Origin: Desulfobulbaceae bacterium
GTDB taxonomy: Bacteria; Desulfobacterota; Desulfobulbia; Desulfobulbales; SURF-16
Direction: 5' to 3'
DNA length: 50,395 nt
NCBI GenBank assembly: GCA_023230525.1
Contig: JALNXE010000025.1
Location: 1-50,395, forward strand
A program made the position numbers and the translations under genes. Below the pieces are notes generated by a model. It searched no databases. It was given only the letters and a program-made list of their open reading frames with translations, and had not been told where the DNA came from. The stretch's first letter is position 1; each line of letters opens with the position of its first letter. This document shows positions 1 to 7,690 of the stretch, piece after piece.

Positions 1-305
1 AATCTTTCCGAGGCAACCAGCCGGAAGGTGAAATAAGCTTCTCCTGCTGCCGCGTTGCTGGTTTTTGTCTGTCGAATGAACATGAATGATCATTGACAGA
101 TTTCTGTGAAAAAGTCAATACGTCTTATAAATTTTATGGCACTACAAATCGTCTCTAACAAAGTCCCCATTGATATTATTAGATTTTTTGAGAGCAAATG
201 GAGCAAAAATCGCTAAATTAGCTTCGCTTGTGTTAAACTTGGGTTAAGCGCGGAAATGACCCGTTTTCTCGGACAACAAGAAGTTCCCTTGTGCCGAAGC
301 CCGAC
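1..305. other. AT-rich flank without a recognisable gene
   Basis: This stretch lies downstream of the minus-strand oxidoreductase operon. It is more AT-rich than the coding DNA. I see no convincing reading frame, RNA gene or strong terminator hairpin in it. Confidence 0.5.
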
Positions 306-1283
306 TCACCCCCCTCCCATCTTCTCCAGCTCTTCTGCCAGCAAGCCTTGAAAGAGGTGGATCTTGTAGCCGTTTTTGCTTAAAGGGCTGGCCTTGGCCA
401 CCCCGGCGGCGGCAGCCTCGCGGATCACCTCCGGGGTAAGCGTGGAGCCGTCGATGATTTTTTCCACCTCCACGGCCCGCCAGGGGATGGGGGCCGCGCC
501 GCTCAGCACCACCCGGCTCTTGTTCACCCGGCCCCCTGCCAGCTCAAGGGCCAGGGCCACCCCGGCCAGGGCGAAATCCCAGGCCTGCCTGGCCCGCACC
601 TTGCGGTAGGAACTGCGCAGGGTTGCAGAGGCCGGCGGCAGCAGGATCTCGGTGACGATCTCTTCCGGTTCCAGCACGGTTTCCCGGGTTACGTCCCGGG
701 ACGGCGGCACAAAAAAATCCTCCAGGCCGACGGTGCGGCTGCCCCGGGGTCCGGCGATGTGGAGGCCGGCGCCAAAGGCCAACAGGGCCGGCGCGGTATC
801 CGAGGGATGGACAATGAAACAATTCTTGCCGCCGAGAATGCAATGGTACTGGTTCTCGCCGTTTACCGCATAGCAGTATTCTCCCCCCTTGCGCAGGCAG
901 TGAAATTCGCCCCGGTAGTACCAGCAGCGCGGCTTCTGGCAGAGATTGCCGCCCAGGGTGCCCTGGTTGCGGATCTGGGGGCTGGCCACCGCAGCCGCCC
1001 CTTGGGCCAGGGCCGCATATTTCTCCCGGATCAGGGGATGGGCCGCCACCTCGGCAATGGTGGTCAGGGCGCCGATAGACAGCCCGCCGTCCGCGGTCTT
1101 GCTGATGCCCTGCAGACTCCCGAGCCGGCTGAGGCTGACAATCTTTGCCGCCGGGAAAACCTCATCGCGCAGACAGCCCAAAAGGTCGGTGCCGCCGGCA
1201 TGGATCCGGGCATTGTCACTGCCCAGCTGGCCCATGGCATCCTGCAGGGAAGCCGGCCTGACATAACTGAAATGAACGGTCAT
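306..1283 (-). CDS. Molybdenum aldehyde oxidoreductase, FAD/[4Fe-4S] subunit (PaoB-like)
   Basis: FAD-binding subunit of a xanthine-dehydrogenase-family enzyme, 325 aa, the usual size. It passes electrons from the Fe-S subunit to FAD. The FAD-binding signatures GGTDLL (near residue 31) and IRNQGTLGGNL (about 104-114) are visible. Directly after the second lies a cysteine-rich insert with Cys in LCQKPRC, EFHC, EYC and YHC. Such an insert carries an extra [4Fe-4S] cluster in E. coli PaoB and in 4-hydroxybenzoyl-CoA reductase beta. The start codon overlaps the stop of the Moco subunit by 4 nt (ATGA), so the two are translationally coupled. The substrate cannot be read from the sequence; an aldehyde is inferred from PaoABC similarity. 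Confidence 0.9.
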   Translation of the reverse strand: MTVHFSYVRPASLQDAMGQLGSDNARIHAGGTDLLGCLRDEVFPAAKIVSLSRLGSLQGISKTADGGLSIGALTTIAEVAAHPLIREKYAALAQGAAAVASPQIRNQGTLGGNLCQKPRCWYYRGEFHCLRKGGEYCYAVNGENQYHCILGGKNCFIVHPSDTAPALLAFGAGLHIAGPRGSRTVGLEDFFVPPSRDVTRETVLEPEEIVTEILLPPASATLRSSYRKVRARQAWDFALAGVALALELAGGRVNKSRVVLSGAAPIPWRAVEVEKIIDGSTLTPEVIREAAAAGVAKASPLSKNGYKIHLFQGLLAEELEKMGGG

Positions 1284-3616
1284 GATCGCACCTCCTGGCC
1301 CTGTTCGGCCAGTAAACGGTTCATGGTCAGGGGATCGGCGGGGGACTGCCGCACCCGCACGCCGACGGCGTCATAGATGGCATTGGCAATGGCCGCCGCC
1401 GTGGGGATGGTCACCGGTTCCCCCAGCCCCTTGGCCCCGGTGTTGTTGGCCTCGCTATCCGGCAGGTCCACGGGCAGCGAGACCATGTCGACAGGCACAT
1501 CGAGGGCCGTGGGCAGCTTATAGTCGTGCAGGTTGCGGTTGACCATCTTACCGGTCCGGTTTTCATCAAGGATGCGGGTCTCTGTCATAGCCAGGCCGAT
1601 TCCCATGGTAATGCCGCCGAAGACCTGGTTGTCAAAGGTGAGCCGGTCCATCACCCGGCCGCTCTCATGGGCGCCGAGAAAACGCAGGATGCGCACCTCG
1701 CCGGTCCGGGTGTTGACCTCCACCTCGCAGAACTGGGCGGCAAAGGGATTGACCACCTTGCCCTCTGGATTGGGCCCCCGGTAGCCGATGCCCACCACCA
1801 CCCCCTGTTTTTTCAGGGCCGCGATATCGGTTATCTTCACCTTCCTGCCGCTGTCCACGGCCTCAATGAACTCGCCGGTATAGCGGAGATTCTCCACCGG
1901 GCTGCCCAGTTCCCCGGCCGCCATTTTCAGCAGCTGCTGCTTGACGGCAATGGCCGCCGAGCGCACGGCCGGCGACTCGGTGGGCACCGTCTTGCTGCCG
2001 CCGCTGGGGGTGGCGTACTGGGTGGAGCCGGTATCGGCATGCTCGATCTGGATGGTGGCAGGCCTTACCCCCAGCTCCTCGGCCAGCACCATGGACATGA
2101 CGGTTTTGGTGCCGGTGCCGATATCGCTGGCCCCCATGTTGAGATTGACGCTGCCGTCGGCAAAAAGCTTGACGATCACCGTGGCGGGGGGCCCGCCGCC
2201 CCCGACAAACCAGAGGCAGCTGCCCATGCCCACCCCCCGTTTGAGGTGGCCTTTGTCCTTTCTGCCTGCCGCCGTGCGCCGGCGCGCCTCGCGCCAGCCG
2301 AAGGCCTCGGCCCCCTGCCTGATGCACTCGGAAAGCCCGGTGGTGGTATAGGGCGGTTTTCCCTGCCGTGCCTGGCTGACCAGGGGAATATTCTTGAGGC
2401 GAAGATCAATGGGGTCCATACCGATTGCCTCGGCCAGGGAATCCATCATCTGCTCCAGGGCCCAGGCGCACTGGGGATGGCCCGGCGCGCGGAAAGGCCT
2501 GGCCGGCCCGGCATTGATGGCCACATCCGTCATCTCGCTCTGTACATGAGGGCAGACATAGAGATCGCGGACCAGCCAGTCCAGCAGCGAGGTGCCGCCG
2601 GCCGGATAGGCCCCGCCGCTGCCCAAGCCGCTGAACTGCAAAGCGGTCAGGGTGCCGTCCTTTTTCACCCCGGCCTTGATGGTCATAGCGGCCGGCGGCC
2701 GATTGCCGGCGGCGAGCAGGGTCTCCTCCCGGCTGAGGAAAATCTTTACCGGCCGGCCGGTTTTCCTGGCCAAAAGGGCGGCACAGACGGTGTATTTGCC
2801 CGGCTGCAGCTTGCTGCCGAAGCCGCCGCCCATATAGTGGCCGATGACCCGCACCCTGGACAGCGGCAGCCCGAGAATATCGGCGATTTTCGCCTGCACG
2901 GCATAGACCCCCTGGGTCGATTCCCAGATGGTCAGACTGTCCCCTTCCCAGTTGGCCACACAGCCGTGCAGCTCCATGGGGGCCTGAATCTCGCAGGCGG
3001 TGCGGAACTTCTCTTCCAGGACCACATCCGCCTCGGCAAAGCCTTGGCCCACATCGCCCCGCGCATAGGTTTCGGACTTGATCATGTTGCCGTTCACATG
3101 AATCTGCGCGGCCCCTGGCGCCAGGGATTTGCGCTCATCCGCCACAAAGGGCAGCACCTCATACTCCACCGCAATCGCCCGCAGGGCATCCCGGGCCACA
3201 TAGGGCGTTGCCGCGGCCACCGCAGCCACCGCCTCCCCTTCAAACCGGCACCGGGTATCGAACAGATCGGTGACAACCTCCTCGTTATAGGGCCATTTCA
3301 CCTTGCCGTCCAGGGTGGCGCCGGTCAGCACCGCATGGACGCCCTCCATCTTTTCCGCGGCCGAGGCGTCCACCTTCTTCACCCGGGCATGGGCATGGGG
3401 ACAGCGGAGCAAGGCGCCGTAAAGCATATTGGGCAGCACCACATCCGAGGGATAGACCGCGGTGCCGCTCACCCGCTCATAGGCGTCAACCCGCGGCTGC
3501 CTCCGGCCGATGACCGCCGTCTTCCCCCAGGCCGCCGGCTCCTCGCCGGGCAGCGGCGTTTGGGGTACGGCAATCCCCTCGACAAAATAAAGATCCTTTT
3601 CATCATCTTTCATCAT
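1280..3616 (-). CDS. Molybdenum aldehyde oxidoreductase, molybdopterin-binding catalytic subunit (PaoC-like)
   Basis: Large catalytic subunit, 778 aa, of the xanthine dehydrogenase/aldehyde oxidase family; it binds the molybdenum cofactor and hydroxylates the substrate. Family landmarks include the N-terminal aldehyde-oxidase hammerhead domain (about 40-150), the GGGFGSK Moco motif (about 263-269), the RAPG segment (about 373-376), and near the C-terminus GAKGLGEP, whose Glu is the family's catalytic base. It has no signal peptide of its own and would be co-exported with the Tat-bearing Fe-S subunit, as in PaoABC. It starts 1 nt after the Fe-S subunit's stop and overlaps the FAD gene by 4 nt, forming one operon. 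No PaoD/XdhC-type maturation factor is seen in the window. Confidence 0.92.
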   Translation of the reverse strand: MMKDDEKDLYFVEGIAVPQTPLPGEEPAAWGKTAVIGRRQPRVDAYERVSGTAVYPSDVVLPNMLYGALLRCPHAHARVKKVDASAAEKMEGVHAVLTGATLDGKVKWPYNEEVVTDLFDTRCRFEGEAVAAVAAATPYVARDALRAIAVEYEVLPFVADERKSLAPGAAQIHVNGNMIKSETYARGDVGQGFAEADVVLEEKFRTACEIQAPMELHGCVANWEGDSLTIWESTQGVYAVQAKIADILGLPLSRVRVIGHYMGGGFGSKLQPGKYTVCAALLARKTGRPVKIFLSREETLLAAGNRPPAAMTIKAGVKKDGTLTALQFSGLGSGGAYPAGGTSLLDWLVRDLYVCPHVQSEMTDVAINAGPARPFRAPGHPQCAWALEQMMDSLAEAIGMDPIDLRLKNIPLVSQARQGKPPYTTTGLSECIRQGAEAFGWREARRRTAAGRKDKGHLKRGVGMGSCLWFVGGGGPPATVIVKLFADGSVNLNMGASDIGTGTKTVMSMVLAEELGVRPATIQIEHADTGSTQYATPSGGSKTVPTESPAVRSAAIAVKQQLLKMAAGELGSPVENLRYTGEFIEAVDSGRKVKITDIAALKKQGVVVGIGYRGPNPEGKVVNPFAAQFCEVEVNTRTGEVRILRFLGAHESGRVMDRLTFDNQVFGGITMGIGLAMTETRILDENRTGKMVNRNLHDYKLPTALDVPVDMVSLPVDLPDSEANNTGAKGLGEPVTIPTAAAIANAIYDAVGVRVRQSPADPLTMNRLLAEQGQEVRS

Positions 3617-3617
3617 C

Positions 3618-4259
3618 TCACCTCTTTGCCTTCAAGTCAGCCGCCCTGGCCGCCGCCTTGAAGATATGGGGATAGGTGCCGCAGCGGCAGATATTGCCGC
3701 TCACCGCCTGCCGGATCTCCGCCTGGTTCGGTTGCGGCCGGGCCCGCAGCAGCCCCTCCACGGACATGATCTGGCCGGGGATGCAGTAGCCGCACTGCAT
3801 GGCATCCTCTTCCACAAAGGCCTGCTGCACCGGGCCCAGCTCCTCGCCCTGCATCAGCCCCTCCAGGGTGGTGATGCGCCGGCCTTCCGCCTCCACGGCC
3901 AGGGTGAGACAGGCATAACGGGGCAGATCATCGATGAGCACCGTGCAGGCGCCGCATTCACCCCGCTCACAGCCGACCTTGGTGCCGGTCAGGCCGAGAT
4001 GTTCCCGCAGCACATAAAGCAGCGACCAGCGCGGCTCCACCAACAGCTGGTGGGACCGCTCATTGACCGTGAGGGTGATGACCACCGCCTGCTCGGCGGC
4101 AATTTCTGCGCTTGAGGCCTCCTTAGCCGAGGAAAGCTTGCCGGTGGTGGCAAGGGCAGCCATGGCCCCCACTCCCACCGAGGTCAGAAAGCCGCGCCGG
4201 GTGAAGCCGCGCCGGCATTGGCATTGACCGGTTTTCTCTTCATCTTCTTTATTCCTCAT
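3618..4259 (-). CDS. Molybdenum aldehyde oxidoreductase, Tat-exported 2x[2Fe-2S] subunit (PaoA-like)
   Basis: Iron-sulfur subunit, 213 aa, first gene of the operon. The N-terminus carries a twin-arginine signal (RRGFTRRGFLTSVGVGA), so the complex is predicted to be periplasmic. A plant-ferredoxin-type cluster motif (CERGECGAC) is followed by the C-terminal cluster motif (CGYC...CRCG), the standard two-cluster arrangement of this family. A GGGAGAG ribosome-binding site precedes the ATG. The length is close to E. coli PaoA. The Fe-S, Moco, FAD gene order differs from E. coli paoABC, where FAD is second. Assignment to the periplasmic aldehyde oxidoreductase type rests on the Tat signal plus the [4Fe-4S] insert in the FAD subunit. 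Confidence 0.92.
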   Translation of the reverse strand: MRNKEDEEKTGQCQCRRGFTRRGFLTSVGVGAMAALATTGKLSSAKEASSAEIAAEQAVVITLTVNERSHQLLVEPRWSLLYVLREHLGLTGTKVGCERGECGACTVLIDDLPRYACLTLAVEAEGRRITTLEGLMQGEELGPVQQAFVEEDAMQCGYCIPGQIMSVEGLLRARPQPNQAEIRQAVSGNICRCGTYPHIFKAAARAADLKAKR

Positions 4260-4410
4260 TTTTTCTCTCCCAGCTGGTTGAGTTTCATGAAAATTGAGTA
4301 ACTGTGAAGAAAAACAAACCTTGCATTTGTTATTTTTGCAAGAAAAAAACTGCTATAAAATGGCAGGGGAAATGTTGATTCATTCCTAAAAAGTCTCTTT
4401 CCCCTCAGAG

Positions 4411-4496
4411 ATCATCGAGATCACCAATAAATATTATTTATTACAATAAGTTAGCCATATTGACTTGGTGAGATCTGTGCTCTTTGTGATAAATTC
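4411..4496. repeat. Degenerate copy of a MITE-like intergenic repeat
   Basis: The core here (AAATATT-TTTATTACA-TAGTTAGC-TAT, about 4429-4460) matches the copy at 20266-20332. The right end (CTGTGCTCTTTGTG, about 4475-4488) resembles the terminal repeat of the copy at 4757-4834. It abuts the 5' end of the truncated redox-protein gene. The alignment was made by eye. Confidence 0.5.
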
Positions 4497-4721
4497 CTCG
4501 ATTTTGCGAATTTTTTTAACTTGACAGAAACGAACAAATTTGACTTTCCCTTCGAGGTTATCACAAAGCCGCGCCACGAATACCAGAGCCTGGCCTACGC
4601 CGACCTCGGCCTGCCCAAGGCCCCGGCCATCATGATCGGCGGCGAGGTCATTATCCAGGGCCGGGATATTGACGAACAGGAGCTTGAAAAGATTCTCAGC
4701 CAGCGCCTGGCGGGAAAATGA
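4497..4721 (+). pseudogene. Decapitated thioredoxin/glutaredoxin-like redox protein (paralogue of the gene at 4854)
   Basis: About 74 codons remain. From FDFPFEVITKPRHEY through LGLPKAPAIMIGGEV to the C-terminus they match, residue by residue, the part of the neighbouring selenoprotein candidate that lies after its Sec residue (IEIEVNSRPKAEY, LDLPVAPAVMVGEEI). The N-terminal strand and active-site segment are missing, and a MITE-like repeat lies in their place. The only candidate starts are a TTG at 4521 without a Shine-Dalgarno sequence or rarer codons, so I call it a remnant. It could still be expressed as a 66-residue fragment. The CxxC-like residues readable just upstream fall within the repeat and are probably fortuitous. 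Confidence 0.55.
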
Positions 4722-4756
4722 ACGAATCAGGATAAATTCGTCAACACTGAGAATTA

Positions 4757-4834
4757 ACCACGGAGTGCACAGAGCCCATAGAGATAACTAACAGTAATTA
4801 AAGAAATCTCTGTGACCCCTGTGTGCTCTGTGGT
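4757..4834. repeat. MITE-like repeat with terminal inverted repeats
   Basis: The left end ACCACGGAGTGCACAGAG and the right end GTGTGCTCTGTGGT are imperfect inverted repeats around an AT-rich core. The reverse complement aligns over about 65 nt with the copy at 20266-20332. No coding capacity. It ends about 10 nt before the ribosome-binding site of the selenoprotein candidate, so it may supply or disturb its promoter or leader. Confidence 0.65.
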
Positions 4835-4853
4835 GAAAATAATGGAGGATATC

Positions 4854-5168
4854 ATGCTGAAAGTACGATTTTTCTTAAACGAGCCCAACGGCGGCCCGTG
4901 AAAACATTTCAACAAGATGATGCCCAGGCTGGGCACTAAGTACGACATTGAAATTGAAGTGAATTCCAGGCCCAAGGCCGAATATCTGACCGACGAATAC
5001 TTCACGCTCGACCTGCCGGTTGCCCCGGCCGTCATGGTAGGAGAGGAAATCCTCACCGAAGGCAAGGACGTGGACGACCATACGGTCGAGACGGCCATCT
5101 GCCGCCAGTTGGGCCTGCCGGCCCCGGAGGAAAAGAAAGGCGTATTGGGCCGGCTGTTTGGCCGCTGA
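4854..5168 (+). CDS. Probable selenoprotein: thioredoxin-fold small redox protein with in-frame UGA
   Basis: A 104-codon frame runs from ATG at 4854, behind a clear GGAGG at 4844-4848, to the stop at 5166, interrupted only by TGA at 4899-4901 (codon 16). Reading TGA as selenocysteine gives MLKVRFFLNEPNGGPU followed by KHFNKMM: a beta-strand, then a putative active-site Sec at the usual N-terminal redox position. The rest (cis-Pro-like VAPAVMVGEE near residue 63, then EGKDVDDH) fits a thioredoxin/glutaredoxin-like fold. A short perfect hairpin follows the UGA at SECIS distance. If translated conventionally, only an 83-residue fragment starting at 4917 without its active site would be made. The substrate is unknown. 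The preceding paralogue remnant supports the frame beyond the UGA but lacks the corresponding N-terminus. Confidence 0.75.
4921..4935 (+). promoter_or_regulatory. Candidate bacterial SECIS hairpin
   Basis: TGCCCA-GGC-TGGGCA forms a perfect 6-bp stem (or 5 bp with an AGGCT loop). The G-containing apical loop lies about 26-28 nt after the first base of the in-frame UGA, within the range known for bacterial SECIS elements recognised by SelB. It lies inside the coding sequence, as bacterial SECIS elements do. No folding energy was computed. Confidence 0.55.
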
Positions 5169-5234
5169 TCAGCCGGCCAGGCGGTCACCAACCATACCAG
5201 GAAAGGGTTGCCGGCAGAGATCGCCGGAACGGCT

Positions 5235-6152
5235 CTAGCCCATGGCCGCCATGGCCGCCATCATCTGCTGAAACTGCGGGTTGGCCTTTTCCAGCGGTGC
5301 ATCGCCTGGGGAGGCATTGCTCGCATAAATCGGCTCCTGCAACACCAGGCTGGCATGGGATACCCCCAGGGCTGCGGGGATGCGGAAAAAGGTGAACTGC
5401 TCGGCAACCGAGACCTTCCGCAGGTCTTCAATGCCGGTGATATTTGCCGTGGTATCGCTTTCGGAATGGGCGGCAAAAACCGGTTTGGCAAATGGCTCCC
5501 GCTGATTGAACTCTTCCATGAGTGCGTCGGTTTCCTTGATCAGCCGGGAGAGTTCCCGGGCGCCGTCCATATCCATGCGGGAGTAGCGGTAGGGGTTGAC
5601 GCCGATCAGGGGTTGGTCATTGTCCAGCACATCGGCCATGAAGGTGCGCAGCAGGCGCTCTTTGAGCTCACCCACCAGGCCGCCGATGCCGCCGGCCAGA
5701 TCCAGGGCTGCTGAAAAGAGATAGAGGCTGCCATTGATTTTCCGGTTTTTCACCGAGGTATAAAAACTCAGGGTGCCGCCCGTGGATAATCCGCCGATGC
5801 TGACCCCGGCGGATTTTGCCGCAGCGCTTTCCACCGCGAAGTCCACATTGGCCTTCCACTCCTCCAGGCTAACCCCTTCCATCCCCTGCGGCTCCTTCAG
5901 GCCATGACCATGCAGCAGAGGCAGATAGACGTTATAGCCGAGATTATGAAAAAAATAATCCCCGATGGCGGTGAGGAAATAGGGCGAGTCGGTGAGGCCA
6001 TGCACCAGGACAATCGACTTTGCCGCCAGCCCCTGATGCTCCATGATGCGTGGATAACAGCCATCCCGCACCGCCCCTGCGGAGAAATAGCGGAATTTTT
6101 CATAGTAATCCAGCCATTCATCCTTGCGGCCTTGGCGCGCTGAGTGATCCAT
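5235..6152 (-). CDS. Alpha/beta hydrolase (carboxylesterase/lipase-like)
   Basis: A 305-residue serine hydrolase. The oxyanion-region motif HGLTDSP sits near residue 51, the nucleophile elbow GLSTG with Ser123 follows, an acid candidate lies in HSESD, and the catalytic His is probably in GVSHASLV near the C-terminus. An in-frame ATG 30 nt upstream exists, but the ATG at 6152 has AAGGAG 8 nt upstream and was chosen. There is no signal peptide, so it should be cytoplasmic. It resembles monoacylglycerol-lipase and carboxylesterase-type proteins; the substrate is not predictable. It is convergent with the selenoprotein gene. Confidence 0.85.
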   Translation of the reverse strand: MDHSARQGRKDEWLDYYEKFRYFSAGAVRDGCYPRIMEHQGLAAKSIVLVHGLTDSPYFLTAIGDYFFHNLGYNVYLPLLHGHGLKEPQGMEGVSLEEWKANVDFAVESAAAKSAGVSIGGLSTGGTLSFYTSVKNRKINGSLYLFSAALDLAGGIGGLVGELKERLLRTFMADVLDNDQPLIGVNPYRYSRMDMDGARELSRLIKETDALMEEFNQREPFAKPVFAAHSESDTTANITGIEDLRKVSVAEQFTFFRIPAALGVSHASLVLQEPIYASNASPGDAPLEKANPQFQQMMAAMAAMG

Positions 6153-6201
6153 GGTTATTTCTCCTTCTGATCGATTGATCAATGAGTGAAAGCAGGAATA
6201 G

Positions 6202-6714
6202 TTATGCCTGGCCCGGTCCAGCAGACGCCTTTTTTAAAGCTTCTATGTCAATTTTCTTCATTTGCAGCATGGCCTGCATAACCCTGCCCGACCTTTTAGG
6301 ATCAGGATCAGCCAACAGCTCGCCCAATACCTTGGGAACGATCTGCCAGGAGAGGCCGTATCTGTCTTTCAACCAGCCGCATTGCTGGGCCTTTCCGTCT
6401 CCGCCCTCGGAGAGTTTATCCCAGTAATGGTCCACTTCATCCTGTGACTCGCAATTGACCACAAAAGATATTGCCTCGGTGAATCTGAAATAAGGTCCGC
6501 CGTTTAACGCGACAAATTCCTGGCCGGCAAGCTGGAAGGCCACAGTCATTACCGTCCCAGGCGGTCTGCCGGACACCTCCGCCCCTTCTTCCCCATAATG
6601 CGTCACGCTCAGGATTCTGGCATTGGCAAAGATCGAGACGTAAAAGTTCACCGCCTCTTCCGCTTGATTGTCGAACCACAGGAACGGGGTGATTTTTTGC
6701 ATGCCGGCTTGCAT
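6202..6714 (-). CDS. VOC-superfamily protein, PhnB/3-demethylubiquinone-methyltransferase-like
   Basis: A 170-residue protein of the PhnB-like vicinal-oxygen-chelate family. It opens with ITPFLWFDNQAEEAVNFY and contains GTVMTVAFQLAGQEFVALNGG, YWDKLSEGG, CGWLKDRYGLSWQIVP and a C-terminal MLQMKKIDIEAL, all in the family's usual order. A GGAGGAG ribosome-binding site lies 7 nt before the ATG. Despite the historical methyltransferase name, most members have no proven activity, and I assign none. It is about 50 nt upstream of the hydrolase in the same direction and may be cotranscribed with it. Confidence 0.88.
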   Translation of the reverse strand: MQAGMQKITPFLWFDNQAEEAVNFYVSIFANARILSVTHYGEEGAEVSGRPPGTVMTVAFQLAGQEFVALNGGPYFRFTEAISFVVNCESQDEVDHYWDKLSEGGDGKAQQCGWLKDRYGLSWQIVPKVLGELLADPDPKRSGRVMQAMLQMKKIDIEALKKASAGPGQA

Positions 6715-6829
6715 GATGATTCTCCTCCATCAGCCCTCTCCTAACTGGATGGGCTATGCCTGTCTGGGAAAGGACGAAAACCAGCCCATGATTTCCGTCC
6801 GCTTTTTTCAGCGGAGAAAGACCGCGGGG

Positions 6830-7243
6830 CTATGAGATGGCCAGTTTCAACAGGTCGACAATGGAAACAAGGCCGACCCGGTCATCCTCGCCGGAAACCA
6901 GCAGATGATGGACACCGGCCAGATTCAATACGCCAAGGGCGGTTTTCACGGTCTGGGTTGAATCAATCTGCACACAGGGCGATTTCGAGCGTTCGTTGGT
7001 GATTATTTCACAGGGGGTCATGCAGCGGGAGGCCTTGGTGTTATCCAGGTCCTCTTTGCGGTCAACACACATCATTAAATCCGTATCCGTCAGCACGCCA
7101 ACCACCTCATCGCCCATCTTCACGGCCAGGGCCGCTGTTTTACTGGCGCTCATCTTGCCAATGGCAACCCGGAGACTGTCCTCCAGGTCCACACTCACGG
7201 TATCCCAATTTACTGCCTTATTTATTTCATCGTTTAATCCCAT
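6830..7243 (-). CDS. Stand-alone tandem CBS-domain protein
   Basis: 137 residues forming one CBS pair: the first repeat is around SLRVAIGKMSASKTAALAV...GVLTDTDLM, the second around TVKTALGVLNLAGVHHLLV...GLVSIVDLL. Such modules bind adenine nucleotides and regulate partner proteins. No output domain is attached and the ligand is unknown. AGGAG lies 9 nt upstream of the ATG. There is no signal peptide. The neighbours give no functional clue. Confidence 0.88.
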   Translation of the reverse strand: MGLNDEINKAVNWDTVSVDLEDSLRVAIGKMSASKTAALAVKMGDEVVGVLTDTDLMMCVDRKEDLDNTKASRCMTPCEIITNERSKSPCVQIDSTQTVKTALGVLNLAGVHHLLVSGEDDRVGLVSIVDLLKLAIS

Positions 7244-7642
7244 GGTTCATCACTCCTTTTTCCTTAGTTTTTTGTCGGGGTATTATGCCGCCCAGGTCAG
7301 GCCTCTCCGCTCTATTGCGGCTGGCTCCGGCAAAGTCCGCCCGAGCGCTTTTCGTCACAGCCCATCCGGCAGGACGGCTTATCAGGCAACCTGCATACCG
7401 CTGTTGTTCGCCACAAATATATTTCAATTTTCAAGCCAAAGAGCCCGTTGCGCCACGCGCTGCCTGCTTTGCGGGCAACGCCGCGATTACCCTTGTTTTT
7501 TTTGCGGCAACCAGGCCGGGGTGGACACAAACAGGCGGCTATTGAAGGGAGATGGAATCCACTTTCACAAGACAATCCTGCCAGGCAGGACATTTTTGGC
7601 CTGGCCCTTCAAGACTTGCGAGAGGAGAAGTGCTGCGCGGGA
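7244..7642. other. 400-nt intergenic stretch, no recognised gene
   Basis: This lies between the minus-strand CBS gene and the terminator of the porin gene, so it must hold the CBS promoter. Short open frames exist on both strands but have no ribosome-binding site, domain or composition to support them. I found no riboswitch consensus here. Confidence 0.4.
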
Positions 7643-7676
7643 GGGATAAGGGGGCAGAGATCTGCCCCCTTATCCC
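7643..7676 (-). terminator. Strong hairpin downstream of the porin gene
   Basis: GGGATAAGGGGGCAGA and TCTGCCCCCTTATCCC are perfect inverted repeats separated by 2 nt, 15 nt beyond the stop codon. No T-tract follows on the minus strand, so it may stabilise the 3' end rather than be a classical intrinsic terminator. Confidence 0.65.
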
Positions 7677-7690
7677 GGATGGGCCTTCGC

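Noticed and set aside
1526..3661. 711-codon plus-strand open frame opposite the Moco subunit
   Set aside because: It is antisense to a clearly conserved enzyme; low stop frequency in GC-rich DNA explains it, and its His/Gly/Pro-rich product has no domain.
4461..4520. CxxC-like residues upstream of the truncated redox gene (possible intact Cys paralogue)
   Set aside because: They fall inside the MITE-like repeat's terminal sequence, have no start codon, and are preceded by TGA and TAG; judged fortuitous.
4754..5191. 145-codon minus-strand frame covering the selenoprotein locus
   Set aside because: It runs through a repeat and antisense to the conserved thioredoxin-like sequence; no Shine-Dalgarno and no recognisable domain.
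7244..7642. Possible riboswitch or small genes in the gap before the CBS gene
   Set aside because: No consensus block of a known riboswitch class could be matched, and the short frames lack support.
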